64,000 nucleotides of DNA from JAQBDA01 sp963709875 (GTDB lineage Bacteria; Chloroflexota; Anaerolineae; Anaerolineales; UBA4823), in assembly GCA_963709875.1 (NCBI GenBank), contig CAVPYB010000012.1:186001-250000 (forward strand), given 5' to 3'. This document shows, in pieces, positions 53,464-64,000 of this stretch (the stretch's first letter is position 1; the number at the start of each line of letters is the position of its first letter). The translations under genes and the position numbers were made by a program. The notes beneath the pieces are model-generated. The model was given only the letters and a program-made list of their open reading frames with translations, was not told the DNA's origin and made no database searches.

Positions 53464-56400
53464 ATGAAACACAAAACCAGTATCTTACTATCAATGATGT
53501 TGATATTCACCCTTCTATTCCCAACTGCTGCGCTGGCCAGAGCACTGCAATTTGCACCCTCTTCGACCAGCGTTTTTATTAACGAGATCCACTATGACAA
53601 CACCGGGACGGACGCCGGCGAGGCGATCGAGATCGCCGGTCCTGCCGGTACCGACCTGACCGGCTGGAGCATCGTGCTCTACAACGGCAGTGGTGGAGCT
53701 GTTTATGACACAGATGCACTAAGCGGGACGATCCCGGACCAGCAAAACGGGTACGGTACGGTCACATTAACATACCCCTCCAACGGCATCCAAAACGGCT
53801 CGCCGGATGGCATTGCGCTGGTCGATGCCAGCAACACGCTGGTGCAGTTCCTTAGCTACGAGGGCAGCTTCAGTGCAGTTGGCGGACCGGCGAATGGCAC
53901 GGCCAGTACAGATATCGGCGTGTCTGAGAACGGTTCTGGGGCAGTTGGTAACTCACTGCAACTCACAGGCTCAGGTACTACTTACGGTGATTTTATATGG
54001 GCTGGTGAGCAGGCTCATACCTTCGGCGCGGTCAACAGCGGACAGACATTTTCGGGCGGACCACCCACTGCACCAGTATTGGTCATTAACGAAATTGATT
54101 ACGACCAACCCAGCACAGATTTTGCCGAGTTTGTCGAGATCAAGAATGTAGGCACTGTCAGCGCGAACTTAAGTGAATTTACATTGGAACTGGTCAATGG
54201 CACCGGCGGTGGTGCGGCAGTTTATCAGTCCTATGTTCTGCCTGCCGTGACTCTCGCGGTAGGTGATTATTTCGTGGTGTGCGGTGATGCCGCAAATGTT
54301 GCTAACTGTGACCTGGACGTAACGCCTGATAGCAACCTGGTTCAAAATGGTGCACCAGATAGTGCAGGTCTCCGGTACAACGGAACCCTGGTTGATGCCG
54401 TCAGTTATGAAGGCGATACTGGTGCCCCATATACGGAAGGTTCTGGCGCAGGATTGGAAGATAATCCCAGCGTAGAAAATGCAGGCATCTCACGCTTCCC
54501 AGATGGTGCTGATACCAACCAGAACAATGTTGATCTCAGCCTGCGTTGCTCCACTCCAGGTGCAGCCAATGTTGCTGAATTCGGCAATTGTGTAGTCCCC
54601 AATACCGACCTGGTCATCAATGAAATCGACTACGACCAGCCCAGCACGGATACAGCGGAGTTCGTTGAAATCCGCAATAACGGGAATACCCCCGCCGACT
54701 TGAGTGGTTGGACGTTGGAATTTATTAACGGTAGCGGTACAGCCGTTTATGACACCATAAATCTTCCCGCTGTTAATTTGGCTTCCGGAGACTACTTTGT
54801 GGTATGCGCAAATGCGACGACCGTTGCAAATTGCGACCTGGACGATGCCCCTGACACGAATTTCATCCAGAATGGTGCGCCCGATGCCGTGGCGCTTTCA
54901 TTCAATGGGTCCTTGATCGATACAGTCAGTTATGAAGGTGATACGGGTTCGCCGTACACTGAAGGTTCAGGTGCTGGTCTTGAAGATGCCGGCGTTGACG
55001 GAAGCATCTCACGTTGCCCTGACAGTGTTGATACAAATCAGAACAATGTCGACTTTGTATTTACTGGAACCATTACGCCTGGTGCGGAGAATAGCTGTGG
55101 TGGCGGTGGCCCAGAACCCTTGGAAGTCAAGATCCATGATATTCAGGGCAATGGTTCCGCAAGCCCATTGGTTGATGTCTTAGTTGCCGTGGAAGGCATC
55201 GTTGTCGGTGATTTCCAGGATGGCGCCAGCGGCACCAATGGCGACTTGAATGGCTTCCATGTCCAGGAAGAGGACACCGATGCAGACGCGGATGCGATGA
55301 CATCTGAAGGCATCTTTGTATTTGATGGAAGCTCACCCGCTGTAAATGTGCAGATCGGCGACCTGGTGCGTGTAGAAGGTGTCGTCTCTGAATTCAACGG
55401 CTTGACCGAGATCACATCCTTCACTGGCGTTACGGTGATTAGCAGTGGAAACCAGCTTCCTGCCGTATCAATCCTGTCACTGCCTGTAACAACCGTTACT
55501 GATTTTGAAGCCTACGAAGGCATGCTGGTCACGTTTCCGCAAGCGCTTGTCATCTCTGAATACTTCAACTTCGACCGCTTCAACGAGATCGTGTTGACTT
55601 CCGAGCGGCACCTGACTCCCACGGCTGAATTTGAACCCGGCTCACCGGAACAAATGCAAGCGGTCCAGGAATTCCTGCTCGACAAGATCACGCTGGACGA
55701 CGGGCGCACGAACCAAAACCCGGACCCGGCCATTCACCCGAATGGAATGGCTTTCGACCTGACCAATCTGTTCCGCGGTGGTGATACGCGTGGCAAATGT
55801 GACCGGGGTAATGGACTATGCATTTAGTCTTTATCGCATTCAACCGACACAAGGCGCCGACTACACCAATACCAACCCGCGCACAGCTTCTCCCGATCCT
55901 GTTGGCGGCACGCTGAAAGTAGCTTCCTTCAATGTACTGAACTACTTCAAAACATTGGACTATCCCTCCGGTGACCCGTTGGATAATATGTGTGGTCCCC
56001 TGCAAAACCAGGAGTGCCGCGGCGCGGACGCAGATCAACCTGACGAGTTCACCCGCCAGCGCGACAAGATCATCGCCGCTCTGACAGAGATCGATGCGGA
56101 CGTGGTCGGTTTGCTCGAGATCGAGAACAATATCACTGATGACGCGGTCATCGACCTCGTCAATGGCTTGAATGCAGTCAATGGCGCTGGCATATATGAT
56201 TATGTCAGCACCGGCACGATTGGATCGGATGCCATCAAGGTAGCCTTGATCTACAAGCCTGCCTCGGTCTCGCTGGTTGGAGGCTATGCCATTCTCGACT
56301 CGTCAGTGGACTCTCGCTTCATCGATACCAAGAATCGCCCCACACTGGCGCAGTCCTTCCAAGACAACACCACCGGGGGTATCTTCACCGTGGCTGTCAA

Positions 56401-57238
56401 TCACCTCAAATCTAAGGGGTCTGCCTGCGACGATGTTGGCGACCCTGATACGGGTGACGGCTCAGGCAACTGCAACCTGACCCGAAAAGCCGCCGCTGAA
56501 GCCCTGGTGGACTGGCTGGCGACCGACCCGACCGGCAGCGGTGACGACAACTTCCTCATCATCGGTGACTTGAACTCCTACGATAAGGAAGAACCGATCG
56601 ATGCAATCGTTGCAGGTGGGTATACCGATTTGATCTACGCTTTCCATGGCGAGGACGCCTACTCCTACGTCTTTGATGGACAAACAGGCTACCTGGATTA
56701 CGCCCTGGCTAGCACGGGCTTGCTGGGTGAAGTCACAGGTGTGGCAGAGTGGCACATCAATGCTGATGAAGCCGACCTGATCGACTACGATACTTCCTTC
56801 AAAGGACCCAACCAGGACCTGATCTACGCACCGGATGCCTACCGCTCCTCCGACCACGACCCAGTCATCGTCGGACTTAGTGTGTGTGAATACGTTCCCC
56901 CGACCCTGGAAGTTTCCGTAACGCCGGATATGCTGTGGCCGCCCAACCACAAGTACGTGGATGTGACTGCGTCAGTCCTTGCAATGGACAACTTCGACCC
57001 CAACCCGCTCGTAACGCTGGTCTCGGTCACCTCCAACGAGCCGGACAACGGTCTGGGCGATGGTGACACGGCTAACGATATCGTCATCCTTGACGATTAC
57101 CACTTCATGCTGCGCGCTGAGCGCTCAGGTAACGGCACGGGGCGCATCTACACCATCACCTACCAGGTTACAGACATCTGCGGGAATACTGCCACCGCTG
57201 AAACGGTGGTTACAGTCCCGCTGAATAAAGGCAAGTAG
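53464..57238 (+). CDS. Secreted lamin-tail-domain endonuclease/exonuclease/phosphatase, frameshifted
   Basis: Removing one base near 55786-55790 gives a protein of 1257 residues. The signal peptide ends after 'PTAALARA'. Three lamin-tail domains follow ('VFINEIHYDNTGTDAGEAIE', 'VLVINEIDYDQPSTDFAEFV', 'LVINEIDYDQPSTDTAEFVE'), then an OB-like region ('VEGIVVGDFQDG', 'GFHVQEEDTDADADA', 'LVRVEGVVSEFNGLTEIT'). The nuclease domain follows after the frameshift: 'LKVASFNVLNYF', 'DADVVGLLEIENN', 'HLKSKGSACDD', 'LIIGDLNSYDKEEP' and 'YRSSDHDPVIVGL', the full EEP catalytic set, and a C-terminal Ig-like domain. It resembles secreted ExeM/NucH-type DNases acting on extracellular DNA. Confidence 0.88.
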
Positions 57239-57260
57239 TCTTCACCAAGATAGTGACACT

Positions 57261-57303
57261 AACGAATGACACCCCAGGCTGTACGCCTGGGGTGTCATTC
57301 GTT
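57261..57303 (+). terminator. Intrinsic terminator
   Basis: A perfect 19-bp stem (57261-57279 and 57285-57303) with 5-nt loop TGTAC follows the nuclease stop and is trailed by ATCTTTT. Confidence 0.85.
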
Positions 57304-57448
57304 ATCTTTTCTCAAGCAACCAGATATGCTAAAATCTTAACTGTAGAAGTTGAAAAGCATGTAGCTGGTCCTCAGTTCACCCGCATAAATCTTAATCTGA
57401 CCAAACCCTTACCGATAGAACCTTATTGCTAAGAACGCAGAAAGCTGA

Positions 57449-60400
57449 GTGAAGAACATGGATGCGAGAACTGACTCATATTGCCTGGGAATTGATGTCG
57501 GCTCAACAACCGTCAAGGTCGTGCTCCTGGATGCAGGTGGGGAGGTACAGTATTCCGCGTACCGCCGGCATAACACTGAGACACTCCTGACGCTTCAGGA
57601 GATCCTCCAGGATGCGCATGCTAAACTGGGGGAGGTCAAATTCCACCTCCAGGTGACCGGTTCCGCCGGGCTGGGCATCAGCGAAAAGTACAATTTCTCC
57701 TTCATACAGGAGGTCATCGCCTCCGCCCAGGTCGTCCACAAACGCTACCCACACGTCAGAACGCTGCTGGATATCGGGGGCGAAGATGCCAAGGTGATCT
57801 TCTTCGGCAGCAATGGGCGCCCGGACATCCGTATGAACGGCGCCTGCGCGGGCGGGACCGGGGCGTTCATCGACCAGATGGCGACCCTGCTCAATATTCC
57901 GGTCTCCGATTTCAATGTCCTTGCCGAGCAGGCCGAAGCCATCCATCCCATCGCCTCGCGCTGCGGCGTATTCGCCAAGACCGACGTCCAGAACCTGCTC
58001 AGCCGGGATGTCTCCAAGCCGGAGATCGCCGCTTCGGTCTTCCATGCCGTCGTGCTGCAAACTATGGCTACGCTGGCGAGGGGTCGCAGGCTGGAGCCTG
58101 TGATCGTGTTTGCTGGCGGTCCGCTGACTTTCTTCCCTGCTTTGAAGACGGCATTTATCAACGCCCTCGACCTGGCGCCGGAGAGCTGTCTGGACGTCGA
58201 CAACCCGGAGCTGATCCCCGCCCACGGCGCGGCCCTTGCCGCAGCAGAGCTGCCAGCGCAGTACTCGCTCTCCCACTTGATGGCTATCCTGGCTGCCCGC
58301 CCTGCCAGCCAGGACCTTCAAAACAGACTGTCACCGCTCTTCCAGGGTGAGCAGGGCTTCAGCAGCTGGGAGGCAGCCCGCACGCAGGCCAAGGTAGAGA
58401 GCGTCGACATCCGTGAAGTGGCAGGCAGCCGCTGCTTCCTGGGCATCGATTCCGGCTCGACGACCACCAAGGTCGTGCTGGTCGACGAAGGGGGGCGTAT
58501 CTTCTTCGACTATTATGCTCCCAACAACGGCAACGCCATCCGTGCTGCCCAGGCAGGGCTGCAGCAGGTGCGCGAGACCTTCGCCGGGCTGGCAGACCCG
58601 CCTCAAATCGCCCGCAGCACCGTTACCGGCTACGGGGAAGACCTGATCCGGGCCGCCTTCGGCTGCGATGAGGGCACGGTCGAGACGCTGGCACACTACC
58701 GCGCGGCGCGCGCCTTCGACCCTGAGGTATCATTCATCCTCGATATCGGCGGGCAGGATATGAAAGCCATCTTCGTGCAGGATGGCTATGTCCAGCGCAT
58801 CGAGATCAACGAAGCCTGCTCGTCGGGGTGCGGGACGTTCATCGAGACCTTCGCCCGCTCGCTGGGGCATACCGTTTCCGATTTCGCCCATATGGCCTGT
58901 AATGCCGGCGAGCCCTGTGATCTGGGCACCCGCTGCACGGTGTTCATGAACTCGCGCGTCAAGCAGGCGCTGCGGGAGGGGGCCGAGGTAGGCGAGATAT
59001 CGGCAGGGCTGGCCTATTCGGTGATCAAGAACGCGCTGCACAAAGTGCTCAACCTGACCGACACGGCGGTGCTGGGCGATCACATCGTCGTACAGGGCGG
59101 CTCGTTCCGCAATCCGGCTATTCACAGGGCGATGGAGCAGGTGCTGGGAAAGCCGGTAGTCTGCCCGGACAAAGCCGAACACATGGGTGCCTTTGGCGCT
59201 GCCCTGATCGCCCGGGATACGTACCTGCGGACGGAGGAGGGCGCCGGGCTGGGGGTCTCCCTGGACGAGCTGGCCTCGGTCGGCGACTACCAGAAGCGCC
59301 TCATCAACTGCCGGGGATGCGAGAACCAGTGTGCGATCACCAAGCTGACCTTCCCCAATACGAATATCTTCTACACGGGCAACCGCTGCGAAAGGATCTT
59401 CAGCAACCGCGGGGTGAAAGTGGAGCCGGGCGCCAACATGTTCGCCCGCGCCAACCAGCTGCTCTTCGATCGCCCCACACAGCCTACCTCAGCCGCATTA
59501 CTGACGATCGGCATCCCGCGTGCCCTTAATTTCTTCGAGAACTACCCTTTCTGGAACACCTTATTCGTCGAGAGCGGGTTCAGGGTGCAACTCTCCGACC
59601 AGTCCAGCCACGCGCTGTTCGAGAAAGGTGCTGGCACGGTCATGTCGGAGAACATCTGCTTCCCCGCCAAGCTGCTGCACGGGCATATCTTCAACCTGCT
59701 GGATGCCGGGGTAGACCGCATCTTCTACCCGATGGTCTTCTACGAGAAAAGCGAGTTCGCAGACGCAATCAACTGCTATAACTGCCCGATCGTTTCCGGC
59801 TATCCGGATGTGGTACGCAGCGCCATCGACCCCCAGGGGAAGTACAACGTCCCATTCGACCAGCCGGCAGTCACATTCCAGGACAATAAGCTGCTTAAGA
59901 AGACCTGCCGTGATTACCTGTCCGATCTGGGTGTTGACCGGTCGACGTTCGAGCGCGCATTCAAGCTGGCGCTGGAAGCGCAAGAGGACTATAAACAACA
60001 GCTGCGCCAGCTTGGAACTGAGATCATCCTACAGGCGGAAGCCGAGAAGCGCCTGGCGGTCGTCCTGGCCGGTCGCCCATACCATGTCGACCCGCTGATC
60101 AACCACAAGATCCCAGAGATCCTGGCAGATATGGGGGTAGATGTGCTCACCGTCAATTCGGTACCCTGGAAAGAAGGGCAGACGCTCGAGAACCAGTTGG
60201 TGCTGACACAATGGGCGTATCTCAACCGCATATTCCACGCCGCTCGCTGGACGGGTAAGCAAAAGGGAGTCGAGCTGGCACAGTTGAACTCGTTTGGTTG
60301 CGGACCGGATGCTTTCGCACTGGATGAGGTCAAGGGGATGCTGTCCGCGTACGGCAAGAACCACACGGTGCTGCGCATCGACGAGATCACCAGCACAGGC

Positions 60401-61732
60401 TCGGCGCGCCTGCGACTGCGCTCGATGCTGGAAGCGTTCAATGAGAAGAGCGACCCCTTGCAGGATGAAGAGCCGCAGCATATCGTCGCCAGAAAGACCA
60501 CCCGCCTGTACCGCACGACCGACCGCGACAAGGTCATCATCGTCCCTGAGTTCTCACGCTTCTGCACGCCGCCCATCATACGCCCGGGCCATGATATGGG
60601 CTACCATCTCGAGGTGCTGCCCTCGCCGGATAATGAGTCGGTCCAGGTCGGCTTGAAATACACCAATAATGAGATCTGCTACCCTGGCATCATCGTGATC
60701 GGGGATGCCATCAAGGCGCTGCAGTCCGGGCTGTACAACCCAGATGATGTAATCGTCGGCTCGTGGGAGACAGGCGGGCAGTGCCGAGCTTCGAATATTT
60801 CCTGCCTGATGAAGAAAGCCATGGTGGCTGCCGGTTACGAGGACATCCCGGTGGTGACTCTTTCGACTCGCCTCAAATCGTTCAACCCGCAGCCGGAATT
60901 CAAATTCAACCTGATCGAGTACCTGTACAAAGCATTGCTGGGGATGGTGTATTCGGACGGCATTTCAGCGCTCTACCACGCAACTGCAGTGCGAGAGCGC
61001 ACCCGGGGCGACGCCGATTCGCTGGCTGATAAGTATATGATCCCCTTCGAAAAAGGGTCGGTGTCGCTGGCGCGCGCTCCGATCATCGAGAAACTGCGCG
61101 AGGCGGTGGCAGAGTTCAACAGCCTTTCCGTTGACCGGGAGCGGCGCCCGCAGGTGGGGATCGTTGGCGAAATCTACGTCAAGTACAATACCTTTGTAAA
61201 CAACAACCTGGTGCAGTGGTTGATGGATCAGGATGTGGAAGTAGTCCTGCCGCCCCTGCTGTCATTTTTCACCGGCTCCTTCGTCGGGTTGAAAGCCGGC
61301 GTGCAGGCTCGCATCCGTCGCCCCGAGCTGCTCCACATCCTGGCTTCTCTAGGCAAGAGGCTCGTCCGTTCTGTCATCAGCGAAGCCGACGCAGCCTTGC
61401 GGGATTTCAGCTTCTACCGCCCGCACAAGGATGACGAAGAAACCGCCCGGACGGCGCAATCGATTGTCCACCTGACCCATCAGTATGGCGAGGGCTGGCT
61501 GTTATCGGGCGAGATTGGGGAGTACGTAAAAGAGGGGGTGCAGAACGTCATCTGCTTGCAGCCTTTCGGCTGCATTGCCAACCACGTGATCGCCAAAGGC
61601 GTAGCCCAGCGGCTGCAGGAGCGCTACCAGGACCTGAACCTGCTGTATCTCGACCTGGATGCCGGCATCAGCGAGGTCAATTACTTCAACCGGCTGCACT
61701 TTTTCCTGGAGCAAGCCAAAGCCAGCGTATAA
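57449..61732 (+). CDS. Two-domain acyl-CoA dehydratase activase with DUF2229 (HgdC/BcrAD-like)
   Basis: 1427 residues from the GTG at 57449, or 1424 from the ATG at 57458. Two BadF/BadG/BcrA-type ATPase modules are seen: 'CLGIDVGSTTVKVVLLDAGG' with 'CAGGTGAFIDQMA', and 'FLGIDSGSTTTKVVLVDEGG' with 'CSSGCGTFIETFARSLGH', the latter holding Cys residues for the [4Fe-4S] cluster. DUF2229 and the related C-terminal block follow ('NCRGCENQCAITKLTFPNTN', 'RCERIFSN', 'GIPRALNFFENYPFW', 'FPAKLLHGHIFNLLDAGVDR'). The family activates 2-hydroxyacyl-CoA dehydratases or benzoyl-CoA reductases by ATP-driven electron transfer; no dehydratase is encoded nearby, so the partner is elsewhere. Confidence 0.9.
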   Translation: MKNMDARTDSYCLGIDVGSTTVKVVLLDAGGEVQYSAYRRHNTETLLTLQEILQDAHAKLGEVKFHLQVTGSAGLGISEKYNFSFIQEVIASAQVVHKRYPHVRTLLDIGGEDAKVIFFGSNGRPDIRMNGACAGGTGAFIDQMATLLNIPVSDFNVLAEQAEAIHPIASRCGVFAKTDVQNLLSRDVSKPEIAASVFHAVVLQTMATLARGRRLEPVIVFAGGPLTFFPALKTAFINALDLAPESCLDVDNPELIPAHGAALAAAELPAQYSLSHLMAILAARPASQDLQNRLSPLFQGEQGFSSWEAARTQAKVESVDIREVAGSRCFLGIDSGSTTTKVVLVDEGGRIFFDYYAPNNGNAIRAAQAGLQQVRETFAGLADPPQIARSTVTGYGEDLIRAAFGCDEGTVETLAHYRAARAFDPEVSFILDIGGQDMKAIFVQDGYVQRIEINEACSSGCGTFIETFARSLGHTVSDFAHMACNAGEPCDLGTRCTVFMNSRVKQALREGAEVGEISAGLAYSVIKNALHKVLNLTDTAVLGDHIVVQGGSFRNPAIHRAMEQVLGKPVVCPDKAEHMGAFGAALIARDTYLRTEEGAGLGVSLDELASVGDYQKRLINCRGCENQCAITKLTFPNTNIFYTGNRCERIFSNRGVKVEPGANMFARANQLLFDRPTQPTSAALLTIGIPRALNFFENYPFWNTLFVESGFRVQLSDQSSHALFEKGAGTVMSENICFPAKLLHGHIFNLLDAGVDRIFYPMVFYEKSEFADAINCYNCPIVSGYPDVVRSAIDPQGKYNVPFDQPAVTFQDNKLLKKTCRDYLSDLGVDRSTFERAFKLALEAQEDYKQQLRQLGTEIILQAEAEKRLAVVLAGRPYHVDPLINHKIPEILADMGVDVLTVNSVPWKEGQTLENQLVLTQWAYLNRIFHAARWTGKQKGVELAQLNSFGCGPDAFALDEVKGMLSAYGKNHTVLRIDEITSTGSARLRLRSMLEAFNEKSDPLQDEEPQHIVARKTTRLYRTTDRDKVIIVPEFSRFCTPPIIRPGHDMGYHLEVLPSPDNESVQVGLKYTNNEICYPGIIVIGDAIKALQSGLYNPDDVIVGSWETGGQCRASNISCLMKKAMVAAGYEDIPVVTLSTRLKSFNPQPEFKFNLIEYLYKALLGMVYSDGISALYHATAVRERTRGDADSLADKYMIPFEKGSVSLARAPIIEKLREAVAEFNSLSVDRERRPQVGIVGEIYVKYNTFVNNNLVQWLMDQDVEVVLPPLLSFFTGSFVGLKAGVQARIRRPELLHILASLGKRLVRSVISEADAALRDFSFYRPHKDDEETARTAQSIVHLTHQYGEGWLLSGEIGEYVKEGVQNVICLQPFGCIANHVIAKGVAQRLQERYQDLNLLYLDLDAGISEVNYFNRLHFFLEQAKASV

Positions 61733-61775
61733 ACTCACTCCCTGGGAGCGGGGATCCAGCCAACACAACCCTTCG

Positions 61776-64000
61776 ATGATTCCGATCAGCCTTTACCTAT
61801 CCGGCTTCCTATCCTACCGCGATCCTGTCGAGCTAGATTTCACCAGCTTCGATCTTGCTTGCATCTCCGGTGCCAACGGAGCAGGTAAATCCTCGCTGCT
61901 GGACGCGATCACCTGGTCGCTGTTCGGGCAGGCACGCAAGCGCGACAATTCGCTGATCAACACCCATCCAGATGTGATGGCAGCCGAGGTCGTCTTCGCT
62001 TTTGCCTATGAGGGCAATATGTACCGCGTCAAACGCGCCAACCCGCGCGGCAAGACCAGCCAGTTGTATTTCGAGATCCTGCAGAAAGACCTGGAGGATG
62101 AAAAGCATGGCACGGAAGCGGACAGCGATCTGACGGGAAGCTGGAAATCGCTCACCGAGCGGACTCTGCGAGACACGCAAATACTGATCGAAAAGACCCT
62201 CAGCATGGATTACGAGACCTTCGTCAACGCCTCTTTCTTCCTGCAGGGTAAGGCCGACCAGTTCACCCAGCAGCGACCGGGGGACCGCAAACGCCTGCTG
62301 GGCATGATCCTCGGCCTGGAGGTTTGGGAAAGCTACCGTAAGCAGGCAGCCGACATGCGCCGGGTGAACGAAGACAAGATAAGCGGGCTGGATGCGCGCC
62401 TGGACGAGATCAACCGCGAGCTGTCTGAGGAGGTGCAGCGTAAAGCGCACTTGAACGAATTGGAAACACAGCTCGGCATTCTGAGCAAATCACGGATCGC
62501 ACAAGAAGCCAGCCTGGAGCAGATGGCCCAGATTGCTGCCACGCTGGCCGAGCAGCGCAAGCTGGTCGAGACGCTTAAGCGGCAGATGGACGCCAGCGTG
62601 CAGCGTCTGAACGAGCAGATCACCCGGCGGGAGAAACGAGAACAGGAGCGGGAGAACTACGCCGGACTGATCGAGCGAGCTGACCAGATCGAAGGTGCAT
62701 ACCAGACCTGGCAGGCAGATCGCGCCGCGCTGGAACGCTGGAACGAAACGGCGGCCCAATTCCAGGAGGGGCAGGTGCGCCGCCAGCCATTGCTGGATGA
62801 GATCAACACCGAGCGCGCCCGCCTGCAGCAGGAGCAGCAATCCTTGCTGGCAGGACAGGAAGCCCTGGCGGCACAAGAGTCCCGGCTGCCAGAGCTGCGA
62901 GAGCAGATCGAGCAGACCAGGGGGATGATCGCCGCGGTGGAGGGTAAACTTGCCCGCCGGGCAGAGTGGGACGTCCAGCTGCAATCCGGACGCCAGCAGC
63001 AGGCGGATGCCAGAGCGGAGAACCCCCGCCTCAAGGCAGAAATGGACGAGCTGAAAGCGCGCATCGACCAGCTCCAGGCTGCCGAGGGCGTCAACTGCCC
63101 CGTATGCGGACAGCCGCTGGGTGCCGACGAACGCCTGAGCCTGATCGATGAGCTTCAAATGCGGGGCAAAGGGATGGGCGACCGCTTCCGTGCCAACCAA
63201 TCGCTGGTGCTGGAACTGGACGAGGCGGTCGGGGGTCTGGAAGCCCAGATCCAAGATTTCAACCAGCTTGACGTGGAACTGCGCAAGTTAGCCCAGACCA
63301 TGGCACAGCTCGATGCGCAGACAGAACAAATCGTACAGGCGAGATCAGCCTGGGAGAAGGAGTATCTGCCGCGCCTGGGCGAGGTGAATACCCTGCTGGA
63401 GAAGGATGGCATGGCTCCCCAGGCACGCGAAATGCTGGCGGAGATCGATGCTGAGCTGGCCGAGATCGGCTACGACACAGCCGCCCACGACGCCGTCCGG
63501 CAGGCAGAATTGGATGGGCGGTCTGCGGAAGAGGAGCAGCGCGCCCTGGATAAAGCCATGGCTTCGCTGGCGCCCATCGAGCGGGAGATCGACGAGCTGA
63601 ACGAGCAGATCGAGGCGCAGCAGAGCGAGGCTGCCCGCCAGGGTTCCGAGCACGAACAGGCGGCACTCAACCTGGCGGCTGCAGAAGCGCAGGCTCCGGA
63701 CCTGGATGCCGCCCGCCAGGATCTGTTCAGCATTCAAGAGCAGGAGCAGCGGCTGCGCATGGAAGTCGGGGCTGCCCAACAGCGGGTGCTGGTGCTGGAC
63801 GATCAAAGGGCGCGCCGCAGGACGTTTGAAACGCAGCGTGAAGAGCTTGCACGGACGGTGGCTCAGTATAAGCAGCTGGAACGTGCTTTCGGGAAGGATG
63901 GGGTGCCGGCGCTGCTTATCGAGCAGGCCTTACCGCAGATCGAAGCCAAAGCCAACGATGTCCTGCAGCGGTTGAGCGGTGGGAGCATGTCTGTGCGTTT
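61776..64000 (+). CDS. sbcC: SbcC/Rad50-family ATPase (partial, right edge)
   Basis: At least 741 residues; the C-terminus is outside the window. 'MIPISLYLSGFLSYRDPVEL' then 'LACISGANGAGKSSLLDAIT' (Walker A), 'FGQARKRDNSLINT' and 'FVNASFFLQGKADQFTQ' (Q-loop region) are characteristic. Long coiled coils rich in Glu, Gln and Arg surround the zinc hook 'GVNCPVCGQPLGADER' near residue 440, where two molecules join. With SbcD it forms the hairpin nuclease. The start ATG lies 44 nt after the activase stop. Confidence 0.92.
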   Translation, partial: MIPISLYLSGFLSYRDPVELDFTSFDLACISGANGAGKSSLLDAITWSLFGQARKRDNSLINTHPDVMAAEVVFAFAYEGNMYRVKRANPRGKTSQLYFEILQKDLEDEKHGTEADSDLTGSWKSLTERTLRDTQILIEKTLSMDYETFVNASFFLQGKADQFTQQRPGDRKRLLGMILGLEVWESYRKQAADMRRVNEDKISGLDARLDEINRELSEEVQRKAHLNELETQLGILSKSRIAQEASLEQMAQIAATLAEQRKLVETLKRQMDASVQRLNEQITRREKREQERENYAGLIERADQIEGAYQTWQADRAALERWNETAAQFQEGQVRRQPLLDEINTERARLQQEQQSLLAGQEALAAQESRLPELREQIEQTRGMIAAVEGKLARRAEWDVQLQSGRQQQADARAENPRLKAEMDELKARIDQLQAAEGVNCPVCGQPLGADERLSLIDELQMRGKGMGDRFRANQSLVLELDEAVGGLEAQIQDFNQLDVELRKLAQTMAQLDAQTEQIVQARSAWEKEYLPRLGEVNTLLEKDGMAPQAREMLAEIDAELAEIGYDTAAHDAVRQAELDGRSAEEEQRALDKAMASLAPIEREIDELNEQIEAQQSEAARQGSEHEQAALNLAAAEAQAPDLDAARQDLFSIQEQEQRLRMEVGAAQQRVLVLDDQRARRRTFETQREELARTVAQYKQLERAFGKDGVPALLIEQALPQIEAKANDVLQRLSGGSMSVR

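Overview
The window looks like about 64 kb of a Chloroflexota (Anaerolineae-like) chromosome. This rests on style rather than a marker gene. The sequence is GC-rich. It has TATAAT-type -10 boxes placed directly on start codons, Thr/Pro-rich linkers behind lipoprotein signals, SH3b/META/lamin-tail extracellular proteins, a giant nSTAND-WD40 protein and a fused 1.4-kilo-residue CoA-dehydratase activase typical of anaerobes. No rRNA, tRNA or CRISPR array was seen.

Region 1 (1-16975, all minus strand) is an extracellular contractile injection system (eCIS, phage-tail-like particle), cut by the left edge. In transcription order it encodes: sheath, inner tube, a CxxC gp26-like protein, a Pro-rich protein, a DUF4255/Pvc16-like protein, a particle AAA+ ATPase, a small protein, three DUF4157 candidate effectors with a small possible immunity protein among them, a tube-initiator/hub protein, a LysM/gpX-like protein, gpD-like hub, gpV-like spike, PAAR-like tip, gp25 and the N-terminus of a baseplate J-type wedge protein. 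Most genes overlap or nearly touch. A good promoter (TTGACT-17-TATATT) lies about 300 nt upstream of the sheath gene. The sheath and ATPase genes each carry one extra base that breaks the frame.

Region 2 (17009-23139) is a divergent intergenic region, an unusual amidohydrolase-S41 peptidase fusion, a FecR-domain lipoprotein and a perfect bidirectional terminator.

Region 3 (23163-31412) is an accessory/conflict island. It holds a two-gene operon of a CHAT-protease/SIR2-like fusion and an nSTAND ATPase with 16 WD40 repeats, two abutting insertion-sequence remnants, and a VapBC-type toxin-antitoxin pair with a near-leaderless promoter.

Region 4 (31409-43456) is mainly housekeeping and metabolic: a cysteine-desulfurase-like PLP enzyme, a D-2-hydroxyacid dehydrogenase, a lipoprotein/membrane-protein pair, an RNase H-like protein, a run of plus-strand genes (asparaginase-domain protein, SRPBCC protein, metallo-hydrolase with a frameshift, sulfite-oxidase-like protein, small membrane protein), a MITE-like 118-bp element, RNase Z and FtsK.

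Region 5 (43504-64000) contains two tandem C39-peptidase/TPR membrane proteins, a second RHH/PIN toxin-antitoxin pair, SbcD, a transthyretin-like small protein, two related SH3b lipoproteins, a sulfatase-like fragment, a secreted lamin-tail/nuclease gene (frameshifted), the CoA-dehydratase activase and the N-terminal part of SbcC. SbcD and SbcC, normally neighbours, are 13 kb apart, and copies of a dispersed repeat flank sbcD.

Four otherwise intact genes (ATPase, sheath, metallo-hydrolase, nuclease) each need removal of exactly one base to restore full length. This could reflect read/assembly error or real decay and should be settled before interpreting the eCIS as functional. The best candidates for a new system are the three-effector DUF4157 cassette of the eCIS and the CHAT-SIR2/nSTAND-WD40 pair.
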